Below, piece after piece: positions 12,558 through 22,727 of a stretch of 64,000 bases of DNA. The stretch is from contig CANTUQ010000073.1 of NCBI GenBank assembly GCA_947683425.1, positions 4,808,501 through 4,872,500 on the forward strand, written 5' to 3'. Position 1 is the stretch's first letter; each line of letters starts with the position of its first letter. This DNA is from Excoecaria cochinchinensis (taxonomy: Eukaryota; Streptophyta; Magnoliopsida; Malpighiales; Euphorbiaceae). The notes beneath the pieces are model-generated. The model ran no database searches. It saw nothing but the letters and a program-made list of their open reading frames with translations, and was not told the origin of the DNA. The position numbers were made by a program, and so were the translations under genes.

Positions 12558-13553
12558 AAAAATGATAAATAAAATAAGAACGAATAATCACATGAATAAA
12601 AAATGTAAAAAATGTTAAATTTAATCTAAGATAATATAAAATAAATAATTATACAATAAATATAAAGATCTACATGATGATTAATTAAATATGAACAAAA
12701 ATGAATAAAATAAAAATAAAAATGAGTAATCAAGCCTAGAATATTTACCCTCGAAATTCGGATTCGATGGAGGAAAAAATGATGATTGATTTCCTTGTTT
12801 TATTTTGCAAAATTAGAATTGAAAATAATAGAAATTGGAATTTTATTCCAAGAAATAAATTGCAAAAAAAAAGATGAAATAAAATAAAAATTCTTAAGAA
12901 CAAAAAATGAATTTCTTTGTCTAAAAAATTATTATTGATTAAAAAATAATTTTTATTTGAGGAGAAATTAAAAAATAATGAAAATTCTCAAGAACAAAGA
13001 ATGAATTTCTTTGTTTTAAGGAAATAATTGATCAAAAAATAAGTAAAAACCTCAAGAGCAAAGAATCATTTCTCTTTATCTCAAGAAAAAATATTAATAA
13101 AGAAAATCAACTTTTTCTAACTTTAAAGCCTTTTATTTTGAGAAGAAAAACCTAAAAAACGTAGAGATAATTTTATTGAAGAATAGAAGAAGAGAAAAAT
13201 GAAGAAAAATCCTAAAAAATGAATTCCCCCCAATTTTCTTTCATCTTTTTCTATTTATACAATGAAAAAAAAGGAAAATATAATTAATTAAGGAAGAAAC
13301 CCTTAATTAATTCAAATATTATTTATCTATATTTTAAAAATGGAAAAATCATGAAAAACCTTTAAAAAGAGGATAAAAAATCAAATTTGGTGAAAAAATC
13401 CCAAAAAAATCAATTTTGGGCCAAAATCAGCATTTTCGGCGGAATTGTGGCGACCGATGCCAGTCTGTGCGCGCGACGAGAGTAGAGCGCGCGCACTGGC
13501 AGCGTGCGATCTCACCCAGCGCTGGCTGCGCGGAGCTACGCCCCATTTTAGAG
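11197..13553 (-). mobile_element. Tat-type LTR, main fragment, truncated
   Basis: This continues the LTR begun at 8661. Shared blocks include GGGCAACAAGAAGG (about 11270), CACCCAATAAAATATTGGG, GAGGACATTGGTCCTC (about 11785), the AT-rich core with microsatellites, TTTACCCTCGAAATT (about 12745) and the GC island at 13436-13550. The LTR start, with its GGGACCCGGTGTCTACA block, is missing, replaced from about 13553 by CACTA-like subterminal sequence. It is more diverged than the other Tat LTRs, so it is probably older. Confidence 0.65.
12357..12560. repeat. Compound trinucleotide microsatellite (AAT, ATC, GAT)
   Basis: (AAT)n is followed by about 15 ATC units, an interrupted AATAAT stretch, (AAT)n again and then about 13 GAT units. 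The ATC and GAT tracts are complementary, so they can pair as an inverted repeat. Apparent open frames here are homopolymeric His/Met/Ile translations of the repeat. Confidence 0.9.
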
Positions 13554-13589
13554 AGAAAGAAAAGGGGAGAGATAAAAAGGAGGGCTTTT

Positions 13590-13870
13590 TTCATATATAT
13601 GGCAATTTTAGCGACAAAAATATTTTCCGTCACTAAAAATCACTTTTATCGACAAAAATTCATATTCATCAATAAGTCCCATTTTTTGCAATGGACAAAC
13701 ATTTCTGTCGCTAAATTTAGCGACAGAATTTTCAATCTCTGTTGCAAATTAATATTTTTAGCGATGGACAGTATATTCCTTCGCTAATTTCCCAATTTAG
13801 TGACAGAATTTGCTATCTGTCGCTAAAGTTTAGCAATGAAAACATAACTTTCGTCACTAATTTATATAGA
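13590..13870. repeat. Right subterminal repeats of CACTA-like element
   Basis: Multiple copies of TTAGCGACAGAATTT and its complement (for example CTGTCGCTAAATTTAGCGACAG near 13709, a 22-base palindrome) match the motif family at 4500-4650. The mirrored arrangement supports a CACTA-type terminus. No coding region is present. Confidence 0.6.
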
Positions 13871-14010
13871 AATCTATGCCGTGAATATTTGGCACCATAT
13901 TTAGCAATGATTTAAGTTTTTCATCTGTATAAACTGGCAAGAATATTTACCTCCATTTTTATTGATAGAATTTTTTTTAATCACTAATCTATAAAATTCT
14001 TGTACTGATT

Positions 14011-14079
14011 ATTCAAATTGAATATTTATACATGGAAAATATCCCTATTATACATGGAATCTAGGGCATATAACTAACA
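14011..14079 (-). mobile_element. Copia 3' LTR, inner end
   Basis: On the minus strand the LTR starts TGTTAGTTATATGCCCTAG at 14079. Immediately upstream on that strand is AAGTTGGAGAT, a polypurine tract of the kind found next to copia 3' LTRs, followed by RNase H remains. This fixes the inner boundary of the copia 3' LTR whose other parts lie at 1015-4462. Confidence 0.6.
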
Positions 14080-15470
14080 ATCTCCAACTTTCACTAGAAC
14101 TAATCATCCATATATCTAAAGCCCGTATAATGTACGTAGTGATCAAACTTATTCTAGGATAGTGCCTTCATGAGAGGATTTGCCCCATTATCTTCTGTGG
14201 GAACTTTATATATCTTCACATCATTCCTAACTATAATCTTCCTAATTAGATGGTAATGTTTGAGGACATGTTTGGACCTTTGATGAGACCACGGTTCTAG
14301 TTACCCAATGGCTCTATTATTACCACAATACATGGGCATTGGATCAACAATGCTAGGAACCACTCCCAGTTCTATAATGAACTTCTTGATCCACATTGCT
14401 TCCTCTGCCACTTCAAAAGCTGCGTTGTACTTAGCTTCCACTGTCAAGTCTATAGTTATCTCCTATTTGGAACTCTTCCAAGTAATTACTCTTCTAGAAA
14501 TCAAAAACACAAAACTTATTTATGATTTACAATCATCTTTATCAGACTAAAAGTTGGCATATGTATACCCACTTTCTTATAAATCACCACCTCCATACAC
14601 CAAGCAAATCTCCTTAGTCCTTCTCAAGTATTTAAATATGTTCTAGACTACCATCTAGTGTTCCTCCCCATAATTGGATTAGAATCTACTCATGACGCTC
14701 AGAGCATATGACACATCTAGATGTGCACATATCATAGCATAATGATTGATCCTATTGCAGATACATACAAGATCCTTCTCATAGTCTCTCTTTTCTCTTA
14801 TGTCCGAGGACACATAGATTTAGAAAGGTTTTTCCCTTATAGCATAGGAGTAAATCTATTCTTAGAGAGATCCATACTAAACCTATTCAATACCTTATCT
14901 ATGTATATTAATTGTGAAAGACCTAGTATAATATTGGATCTATATCTATAGATCATAACTCCCAAAATATAGGATGCTTCTTTAAGGTCTTTCAGGGAGA
15001 ATTGTTTGGACAATAAATCCAAACTGATTAAAGGATGGAAATATCATTTCCCATTATTAGTGTGTTATCTACATATAGAATAAAGTGTACTGTTGTACTC
15101 ATACTAACCTTCTTGCATACACAAGGTTTGTCCTTATTCTATGAGAAACTAAACTCTTTGATTGTCTCATTGAATCGGATGTTCCAGCTCCTGGATGCTT
15201 ATTTCAATCCATAAATGGATCTTTGAAGCTTGCATACCTTTTCGCCATCTACGGATATGAATCTTTCAGGTTATGTCATATACAAATCCTCAGTCATGTT
15301 TTAATTAAGGAAAGTTGTCTTCACATCTATCTACCATATCTCATAATCATAATGAGCAACAGTGGCTAAAAGTATTCTAATGGACTTAAGCATCGCCCTA
15401 AGGAAAAAGGCTTTGTCAAAGTTAGTACCTTCTCTTTAATTATATCTTTTAGCCACAAGATGGGCTTTAT
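14080..15470 (-). pseudogene. Ty1-copia reverse transcriptase-RNase H remnant
   Basis: Read on the minus strand from 15470 to about 14150, frames show successive copia pol motifs. These are LVAKRYN (LVAKGYNQ in intact copies), LYVDN near 15070 at the YVDD catalytic position, KDLKEASYILGVMIYRYRS within 14837-15022, and then RNase H text with SHQRSKHVL and EDN near 14280-14180. The second catalytic aspartate is Asn, and stops and frameshifts are frequent, so the gene is dead. It encoded the enzyme copying the element RNA into DNA. Gag, protease and integrase are absent: the upstream side is joined to an unrelated gypsy gag at about 15470. Confidence 0.8.
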
Positions 15471-15975
15471 TAGTAACTATGTTACCTTTCAAACCCGCCT
15501 CAAACTGTTGACATCGGAACTCCTCCATGAGAACTCCTGGCGGTGCATACTTGTTGAGTCGATTGAACTCCTTCTCATAATCCACTACAGACAACACTTT
15601 CTGACGGAGACTCAAAAATTGCGCCCATTTAGCCTCCTTAAAAGCCTTAGTCACATACTTGTTCCGAAGCTCCCTTTCAAAGAACTCCCATGTCACAGGT
15701 TCAGGAAGCTGAGGATGCCTAAGCACCAGTGTCCACCAATCAAAAGCTGAGCCCTGCAACAAAGATATCACACACTCCACCTCACTCTTCAGAGGACAAC
15801 GAATTTCCCTTAGCACCCATCTAACTTTCTCAATCCATATTTCAGCTTTATCTGATTCATCCAAACCAGTTCCAAAGAAATCCTCTGCTCCATACTTTCG
15901 CATATTCTCTATCGAAGCTCTAGGGGCAGTAACTCTTTCCAAAACCCTGGCCATATCGTGGGATATCTTGAGCAC
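15436..15975 (-). pseudogene. gag: Tekay/Del-like gag, truncated and fused to copia sequence
   Basis: The 179-residue frame carries a retrotransposon gag core: AEIWIEKVRWVLREI near residue 45, then a CVISLLQGSAFDWW motif near residues 70-80, and TWEFFERELRNKYV near 95-110. Gag forms the cytoplasmic virus-like particle. The frame lies just downstream of an initiator-Met-type PBS (16210-16221) on the same strand, so it belongs to the Tekay-like element whose 5' LTR begins at 16227. After about residue 168 the frame runs into LVAKRYN, which is copia RT, so the C-terminal half of gag and all of pol are missing. The fusion looks like a deletion junction. Confidence 0.85.
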
Positions 15976-16209
15976 AACCTCAAAAGGGACCGCAGGGGCC
16001 CCAGTTTACACCCTAGGTGGCTGAGCCAGACCCGAAATAGATGGATCTTACTCTCGGGGATTTGTGCTCTCAGGGATTTGTTGACCCCTCAAGTGATCCA
16101 CGAGCAGACTCCATCACACTATAAAACGTACACAATAATCCGCATCAGGCCAACACAACACTAGACGTACACTTTATTTTACACTAGCCCAGAAACGTCT
16201 AAACCTATT
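15976..16209 (-). other. Leader between PBS and gag of Tekay-like element
   Basis: Short leader of the minus-strand Tekay-like element. No additional gene is seen. Confidence 0.55.
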
Positions 16210-16221
16210 GCTCTGATACCA
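16210..16221 (-). promoter_or_regulatory. Primer-binding site (initiator tRNA-Met type)
   Basis: On the minus strand this reads TGGTATCAGAGC, the standard plant PBS complementary to the 3' end of initiator tRNA-Met. It lies 5 bases after the LTR end, as expected for a chromovirus-type element. Confidence 0.9.
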
Positions 16222-16226
16222 CAAAA

Positions 16227-16854
16227 CGTAACACCCCTTACCTATAAGTAGGAAGCTTCATCCTTGGAGGAGGATAAAGGGTCCCCATAGATGAGGGTTG
16301 TCACGCAAAACCTCAAGCACAAACATATGGTAAAAGATCATACACTCAAAGCAGTAAAATAAAATTTCACAAACACAAGACCAAGGCTAAAAACAAAGGT
16401 AAAATATTATTAATGTACGAAATAGTCTTTACATATCATATTACAAAGGTGTCGTAGCACAAAAGATCACTTACATCAATAGTTTTCATTACAAAATCAT
16501 TAGACTATTACATATGTAAAAGAAGTACAATCCAGACTATTACATATGTCGGCCCTTCTGAAATGGATCATCCTGCTCACGGACTCTAACATCTTCCACA
16601 CCTACACGGATGAAACACCCATGCTAAGCAAATACGCTTAGTGGGGAAAAGTACAATAAAAAATGACCACTCATAGTGGACACTGATACAAATCACATAC
16701 ACATGGCACATAGTTAAATCAATACTTAAACAATTCATCATACTGAAGATAATAATATCTTTTATCATTCAATCAAGCATACAGTGCTAAAATAAAACTT
16801 ATAAGCACAATAGAAGACCTACTTATTCAAAATATAGTGGATAGCGAGTATTGC
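16227..16854 (-). mobile_element. Tekay-like 5' LTR, segment 1 of 3
   Basis: On the minus strand the LTR ends GGGGTGTTACG next to the PBS, with the terminal CA changed to CG. It shares the TTCATCC...AGGATAAAGGGTCCC block with 11130-11160 of the solo LTR in reverse. Tat element 1 interrupts it at 16855 after the target site ATTGC (16850-16854). The LTR resumes at 32135 and again at 58431, for a total of about 2.6 kb, close to the 2503-bp solo LTR of the same family. Confidence 0.85.
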
Positions 16855-18414
16855 TGTGACGCGCGCCGAACCCCGTGGCCCCCGAAAGCCCGCCTTTAGG
16901 GCGATCTAGAGAGGTTCATGAAAACTTGTAAGGTATTTACAAGTGCATTTATTTTGGGCAACAAGGAGATTTCATGGAGTCGTCACCCAATAAAACATTG
17001 GGAAAGTTCGTCTCGCCTCAGTGAGCCTAAGACGGCGCATATTATCCATTTTGGGCAAATCAAAGGGGTCTTGGAGGCATTCACCCTAATAGAACATTAG
17101 AATGACCCTCTAACCCTAAGGAGCCTAGGATTGTAAATTGAGTCTTTTGGTGGGACAAAAGAGGTATCTTGGAGATCCCATTCCCATGAAACATCGGAAT
17201 GGCCCTCTCGCCTCATTGAGCCCAAAGACCAGAGATGGTCCGGGACTCTCCATTTATTCATACCTTGGCTAAGTTTATAATCAAGTTTTATTATCCATTT
17301 TGGGCAAACCGATGGGGTCTTGGAGACATTCACCCTAATAGAACATTGGAATAACCCTCTAACCCTAAGGAGCCTAGGATTGTAAATTGAGTTTTTTGGT
17401 GGGACACAAGAGGTATCTTGGAGATCCCATTCCAATGAAATATCGGAATGGCCCTCTCGCCTCGTTGAGCCCAAAGACCAGAGATGGTTCGAGACTCCCC
17501 ATTTATTCATACCTTGGCTAAGTTTATAATCAAGTTTTGAATTTAGAGTTTCATGCCTTTTCTCATTCAATTTTAATGCAATTTAATTAAATGCACATCA
17601 ATCATATAAAGAAAGCGGTAGATAAAGTAAATAAAAGCGCATGAAAATAAATTACAACAAAACTAGGGGCGGAATACAACCCCCATTTGTAAATAAAATA
17701 TAATTCATACATAAATCGGGCTATTTGTTAAAAATGAGGACATTGACCCTCTCATGCATAATTAAAAAAAAAATAATTTTAAAGTGATAATTTATTTTGG
17801 ATGAAAAATTTAGGACATTGGTCCCATTTTTATTAAATAAAACCCAATTTATTTTAATAGAAATATTTTTATGATTTTTTAATTAACGTGCATAAAAAAT
17901 AATTTATTACAAATTACATATTAAATAAAATAATGAAAGCAAAGTAATGAAAATAATAAAAATAACAAATCAACTCCCAAATGGATCTTCAAATCTTCAT
18001 GGGCTCCCACTTGGTATGAAAAAAATACTCACACATAAAAATAAGTATTGAAAACAAAATAAAAAAAAAACAAACAAAAGTGAAGTTAGTAAAAAATTAA
18101 TTAAACATATAACATGAAAACAATTAAATTAAGGCAATTAAAATTACATCATATATGACAAGTCAATTAAAATGACATAATAAAAATATGCAATCTAATT
18201 AATTAACAATTTAGCATGCATAAAAGATAACATAACAACAATAACATCTAATCATGCATAAAAAGCAAAAGTAATAATAAAAATCAGCATGCATAAAACA
18301 TAAATAATAATAGTAATAATAAAATTAAACAAGAATAAGGATAATAATAATAATACTAATGATGGTAATAACTACAATAATAATACAATAACAACAAAAA
18401 ATATGAACAATAAA

Positions 18415-18456
<42 letters not shown>

Positions 18457-19776
18457 TAATAATAACATCAAATAAGATGAGCAATCCAATTAAATATGAA
18501 AGAATAAAATGAAAATAAAACAAGCCAATTATGCTAAAACATGTTAAATGATAATACTAATAATATATGAACAAAAAATGATGACAATAATATGAACATG
18601 AACAATTAAATGAGAAGAAAGAAATAAGAAGTAAAAAAATGATCTAAAAGAATTTACATGATAATTAATTAAATAAAAATAAAAGAATAAGAAAATAAGA
18701 AGACAATGATAGAACTAGAAGAATTTACATGTTAACTAATTAATTGGAAACAAAAAATTAAATTAAAAATTAAATTAAAAAATTGAACCAAGAATGTTTA
18801 CCCTCAAAATTAGCTTGATGAAATGAAGGTAAGGAGATCCAATTCCTTGTCTTGATTTGAAGAATATGATTAGAAAAATAAAATATTAAAAGTGAATATT
18901 TACTCAAGAACAAATAATTGATTTATTTGTCTCAAAATAAAAATTGTTTGATGAGAAGTAAGAAAGATTCCCAAGAACAAAAATTATTCTTTTTTGTCTC
19001 AAGAATTATCTTGGAAGATCCTTTTAGAAAAATTGAGAGAATTTGTTTGAGAGAAAAAAGAAGAAGAAAAATAATTTTCTAAAGAAAATCCCCCCTAATT
19101 TTCTCTTAAAAATTCCTTTTTATCCCTCCCCCAAAATCAGAGTTTTTTTTAATGAAAAATTAAAATTTACTTAATTTCAATAAAAGCAAAAAACTGAAGA
19201 AAATCAAAGGTTTTGAATTTTAAAAGTTTTACCATTAAATTCTACTAAAAAAATGAAGAAAAGAAGAATTTTTGGGGCCAAAATTGGCAGCAGGGGGTGA
19301 CCAGGGGCGAGGGACGCCCCGTCGGAGTGCCCGACGGGCGTCCCCGCACGCAGCAGCGCGCCGCGCCGGCGATGCTCAGCGCGTCGCTTGCGCACAATGC
19401 GCGCGTGGGCGAGCGCGCCACACGCTCGATGGGCGCTGCGTACGGGCGAGCGCGCCCCGCGCTTGCTCCACCTGCGCGCCGGGGCACTACGGAGCGCGCC
19501 CAGCACTGCCGCAGCCTGATATTCGCGCGAAAAAAAAAATTATTTTATTATTATTTTTTCAATTTTCTATAAAACACAATAATTTAAAAACTAATTTTTT
19601 TTATCCCAAAATAATTTTTAAAATATTTTTAAAATACATTTTTATTCATTCCTAACAAATCAAAACGACAAGGAAATTATCACTTCCAACTTTCATTCTT
19701 TTTGCCTATAAATCGGCATACTTAATTTCATCATTGGGTAATCCTGATCAAGGCTACTCGGGACCCAATGTTTGCA
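16855..19776 (-). repeat. 3' LTR of Tat element 1
   Basis: The 2922-bp LTR reads TGCAAACATTGGGTCCCGAG...GGCGCGCGTCACA on the minus strand. It differs from its partner at 28805-32129 by a 249-bp internal tandem duplication (17041-17538) and by lacking the MITE. A GC-rich island lies at 19275-19530 in otherwise AT-rich DNA. A (TAA)n tract is at about 18417-18453. Confidence 0.95.
17041..17538 (-). repeat. 249-bp tandem duplication inside the LTR
   Basis: The block beginning ATTATCCATTTTGGGCAA at 17041 repeats from 17290. The partner LTR and the LTRs of element 2 contain one copy. The 157-codon open frame across it is therefore duplicated LTR sequence and not a gene. Confidence 0.9.
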
Positions 19777-19791
19777 GTTGCCCCCAATTTT
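19777..19791 (-). promoter_or_regulatory. Polypurine tract of Tat element 1
   Basis: On the minus strand AAAATTGGGGGCAAC directly precedes the 3' LTR start. The identical tract precedes the right LTR of element 2 (55671-55685) and the LTR at 62974. It primes plus-strand DNA synthesis. Confidence 0.9.
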
Positions 19792-21584
19792 AGGGAGGCT
19801 AGTTTGTGGGTGCCTAGGTAAGCCAAAATTCAGGAAAGGGAAAGAAGCGCGTACCTGGGGCGACAACCTTCCAGCTGCTCCATCGGGAACAGTGTTGTGA
19901 TTCATCCTCTTGAGTTGCACTGAGTCGCTGACAAGACTATAAAGTGCCGGGAACCATCCTAAAACGTTGATGCGCCGGGTCTGCTACAGACTATAAAAAA
20001 TGCAAGAAGATGATTGCATCGAGTCTGTTACAGACTATTAAAAGTGCAAATGTCATCCGTAGATGACGCTGCACCGAGCCTGCTACAGGCTACAAAAAAT
20101 GCAAAAGAAAGATTGGACCGAGTCTGCTACAGACTACAAAAAAGTGCAAAGGAGGACTGCACCAAGTCTGCTATAGACTACAAAAAGTGCAGCTGTCATC
20201 CGTGAATGATGATGCACCGAGTCGCTGACAAGACTACAAAAAGCGCAAGAGGAAGACTGCACCGAGTCGCTGACAAGACTACTAAAAGTGTAGGTGCCAT
20301 TCGCAGATGACGATGCGCCGAACCGCTGATAAGACTACAAAAAACGCAAGAGGAGGATTGCACCGAGTCTGCTACAGACTACCAAAAGTGCACGATGCGC
20401 CGAGTCGCTGAAAAGACTACAAAAAACGCAAGAAGAGGATTGCACCGAGTCTGCTACATACTACCAAAAGTGCGAAAACCGGTGATCTTCATTTAGATAA
20501 TCTTGCAAAGTAATGTGCACAGAAAAATATACAAAAATTTAAGTGTATATGATATGAGATGTAAATGTTTGCAAAAATAGATTGACCCTATCCTAGGTGG
20601 TTAAGGGTCTGCTGAGGACATAGCTTGGCTACTGCATCACGCTTCCAAGGATCTGAAAGAGTGACATCTTGGCTTTAGGGACTCTGACCCCAAAACATTT
20701 TCTGAGAGAGACATCACGTGTGCATCTTTGCCCCCCGACCAATGATCATAGGCCCAAGATTCCGACTCATGCATTATCTGACTAAAAAATGATCATCCGA
20801 AGTAATGCTGCTTTATCGCTCCAAGCATCAAACGTCATTGCTTTAAAGGTAGTGCGTCCCTTGTGGATTTTCACACTAGCTTTTCTTTACGGAAAATGCG
20901 TCCCTTCGGGGATTTTCACATAACCCTGTGCCTAACTTTTGCCTGGAATTGACCCAACGCAATCCAGCGGCTTTTATTTTATTATTCATTTTTTGTAGGG
21001 CAGACTGCCTGTTTCCAGGTTTTAACCCTGTCCTTTGGCCTAACTTTTGCTTAGAGAGCCAGTTACGATTTTCATCTCTAACGGCCTTTTTTTTTCAAGA
21101 TTTTTTTTTGAAGGAACTATAAGAGAAAGCTATTATCAGAACCACTGCTAAAAGTGAATAGCACATATCTACTTAGGCACCTTCTGATAGAATGATTAGA
21201 TAATAGTCATTAGATGAATATGTGATATATTTATTTTTAAGGCAAAACTAAAAGAACAATGAAAATGTAAACTGTATTCTTTTATTCATTGCAAAATTGA
21301 GTACATTTTTATATGATTTCATCATACATGATCCTCATTTAACAAGAATTCAAAAGCACAAGACTACACCTAATCTCGGAATAGATCTTGTAAGCATCAA
21401 ACTCCTGTTAGCAATAGGCCCTCTCGGGTTTTCTCGATTGAACATTTTCTCTTGGCCCTTAATTTTTGTCCAGGATGCCTTTTTTCGATTTTCACCCTGA
21501 CAGGGCGCCCAATTTTAGCAAGGCTGCCTTTTTTCGGTTTTCGACCTGCAGGGCATTTATTCTCTTCTTTTTATTTTCTGGTCT
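19792..21584 (-). other. 3' untranslated region of Tat element 1
   Basis: Between the integrase end and the PPT there is no credible gene. It contains the tandem repeat at 19922-20475 and stretches such as GCGTCCCTTGTGGATTTTCA (about 20849), shared with 53400-53480 and 63960-63985 in the other two Tat elements, plus GGCCTAACTTTTGC-type blocks (about 21036). The sharing shows a conserved 3' UTR in this Tat group. Confidence 0.8.
19922..20475 (-). repeat. Tandem repeat array with AGTCTGCTACAGACT cores
   Basis: Units of roughly 40 bases carry GCACCGAGTCTGCTACAGACTA followed by AAAAAGTGC. Many cores are self-complementary (AGTCTG...CAGACT); others carry the variant GAGTCGCTGACAAGACT. The same array, reversed, occupies 54535-55510 in element 2. 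Confidence 0.85.
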
Positions 21585-21782
21585 TTAGCCATGGAACCTT
21601 TTTAGTCTATCGACATTGACCGAGTCTTTAAACTCATTCCCATCGCTATCTGCTAAGATTGCTGCTCCCTTTGTTAGCAACTTTTTCAAAAGGAACGGGC
21701 CTTCCCAGGTTGGCCTGAATTTTCCTCTTATGTCTGGCACTCCTGGCCTCATCATCTTAAAGACCAAATCCCCTTTTTTCAA
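21585..21782 (-). pseudogene. Integrase C-terminal domain, Tat element 1
   Basis: The frame shows KGDLVFKMM, RGKFRPTWEGPF and VNVDRLKRF, the usual C-terminal integrase sequence of Tat elements involved in DNA binding and target capture. It is separated from the catalytic core by stop codons and lies in a detached frame. Confidence 0.8.
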
Positions 21783-21893
21783 TGGGTGCTTTCATACCTT
21801 CTTGCCAAAGGACCGAGCTAGTCTCTTCTGATAAACCTGATTGTGATAATAGGCTCTCAACCTATCTTCATCCAACAGAATTAACTGCAAAAA

Positions 21894-22118
21894 TCACTGT
21901 TGTGCCCATTCTGTCTCTGAAATCTCGGCTTCCATGACTACCCTTAAGGATTTTAGTTCAATTTCAACTGGCAGAACTGCTTCGGTTCCGTATACCAGGG
22001 AGAATGGTATTGCTCCCGTAGAGGTTCTGACTGTGGTTATATAACCCCAGAGTGCAAAAGGTAGCTTTTCTGTCCAATCTTTATAGTTCTGAACCATCTT
22101 GGCCAATATTCTTTTCAC
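21894..22118 (-). pseudogene. Integrase core, C-terminal part, Tat element 1
   Basis: Starting at the first Met after the third catalytic residue, this frame carries KDWTEKLPFALWGY and FSLVYGTEAVLPVE, which follow the DDE core in Ty3-gypsy integrases. The preceding bases (22119-22256) still encode the second catalytic Asp (VSDNG) and the catalytic Glu (GAVEA), but at least two stop codons interrupt that stretch. Confidence 0.85.
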
Positions 22119-22256
22119 ATTCTTGTTCGCTGCTTCAACCGCACCATTAGCTTGAGGACGGTAAGGAGAAGACTTGTGATGCTGAATTCCATACTTCTAA
22201 AGCATCTGTTTAGTTTCTGCTAAGAATTGCACCCCATTATCAGATACAATATGGTG

Positions 22257-22703
22257 TTAGAGGCCATATCTGCATATCAAAGCTTCGACCCACTTAGTGA
22301 AATAATCAATGGCGACTATAATGAACCTGTGCCCACAAGAAGCTGTAGGGCGTATCTCGCCTATGATATCTATTCCCCAAACTGCAAATGGCCATGGAGA
22401 TGTCAAATTATGTAGCTCTGAAACTGGGACATGACTTAAATTCGCGTATTGCTGGCATAACTGGCATTGCTTCACATAGTTTGAACAATCCGTATCCATT
22501 GTGAGCCAATAGAATCCTTGGCGCATGATCTTTTTTGCTAAGGCTAAGCCATTCATGTGAGCTCCGCAGACTCCGGCATGAACCTCTTCCATAACCTTTT
22601 CAGCTTCTTTCTCCGCCAAACATCTTAATTGAATACCATCAGCTTGCCTCTTATACAAAGTGCCATTTACACTGATGAATTGAGTGGACACCTTCCGAAT
22701 CAT
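22257..22703 (-). pseudogene. Integrase zinc-binding domain and start of catalytic core, Tat element 1
   Basis: The 148-residue frame has the HHCC zinc finger (His42, His49, Cys80, Cys83) and the first catalytic aspartate in WGIDIIG (Asp112), then AIDYFTKWVEA. Integrase inserts the reverse-transcribed DNA into the genome. The frame stops just before the second catalytic Asp. Together with 21894-22118 and 21585-21782 it would make a normal-length integrase, so damage is limited to point stops and small shifts. Confidence 0.9.
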
Positions 22704-22727
22704 CCTTTGGTCTTTCTCAGTGGCTTC

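Larger units (their letters stand above)
4463..14007. mobile_element. Degraded CACTA-like transposon filled with nested LTRs
   Basis: The left end reads CATTATGAGAAAAAAGG, which is a CACTACGAGAAAAAA-type terminus after two C-to-T changes. The right end reads TTCTTGTACTG, close to an inverted TTCTTGTAGTG. Both sides abut ATT (4460-4462 and 14008-14010), the 3-bp duplication expected of CACTA elements. Both subterminal regions carry many GCGACGGAA-like motifs in both orientations. No transposase is visible. Most of the interior is LTRs of other families. The ends are degraded, so the boundary call is inference. Confidence 0.5.

Noticed and set aside
12343..12591. Open frame of His, Tyr, Met and Ile runs
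   Set aside because: It is a direct translation of the trinucleotide microsatellite.
17097..17570. 157-codon frame with internal duplication (relatives at 28846-29271, 36321-36563 and 57960-58157)
   Set aside because: It lies wholly within LTR sequence. Its repeat structure is the 249-bp LTR duplication and it has no start context or known domain.
19204..19655. Arg/Ala-rich frames over the LTR GC island (also at 31639-31967, 33953-34290 and 55890-56156)
   Set aside because: The same composition artefact recurs in every Tat LTR and the frames are not conserved between copies.
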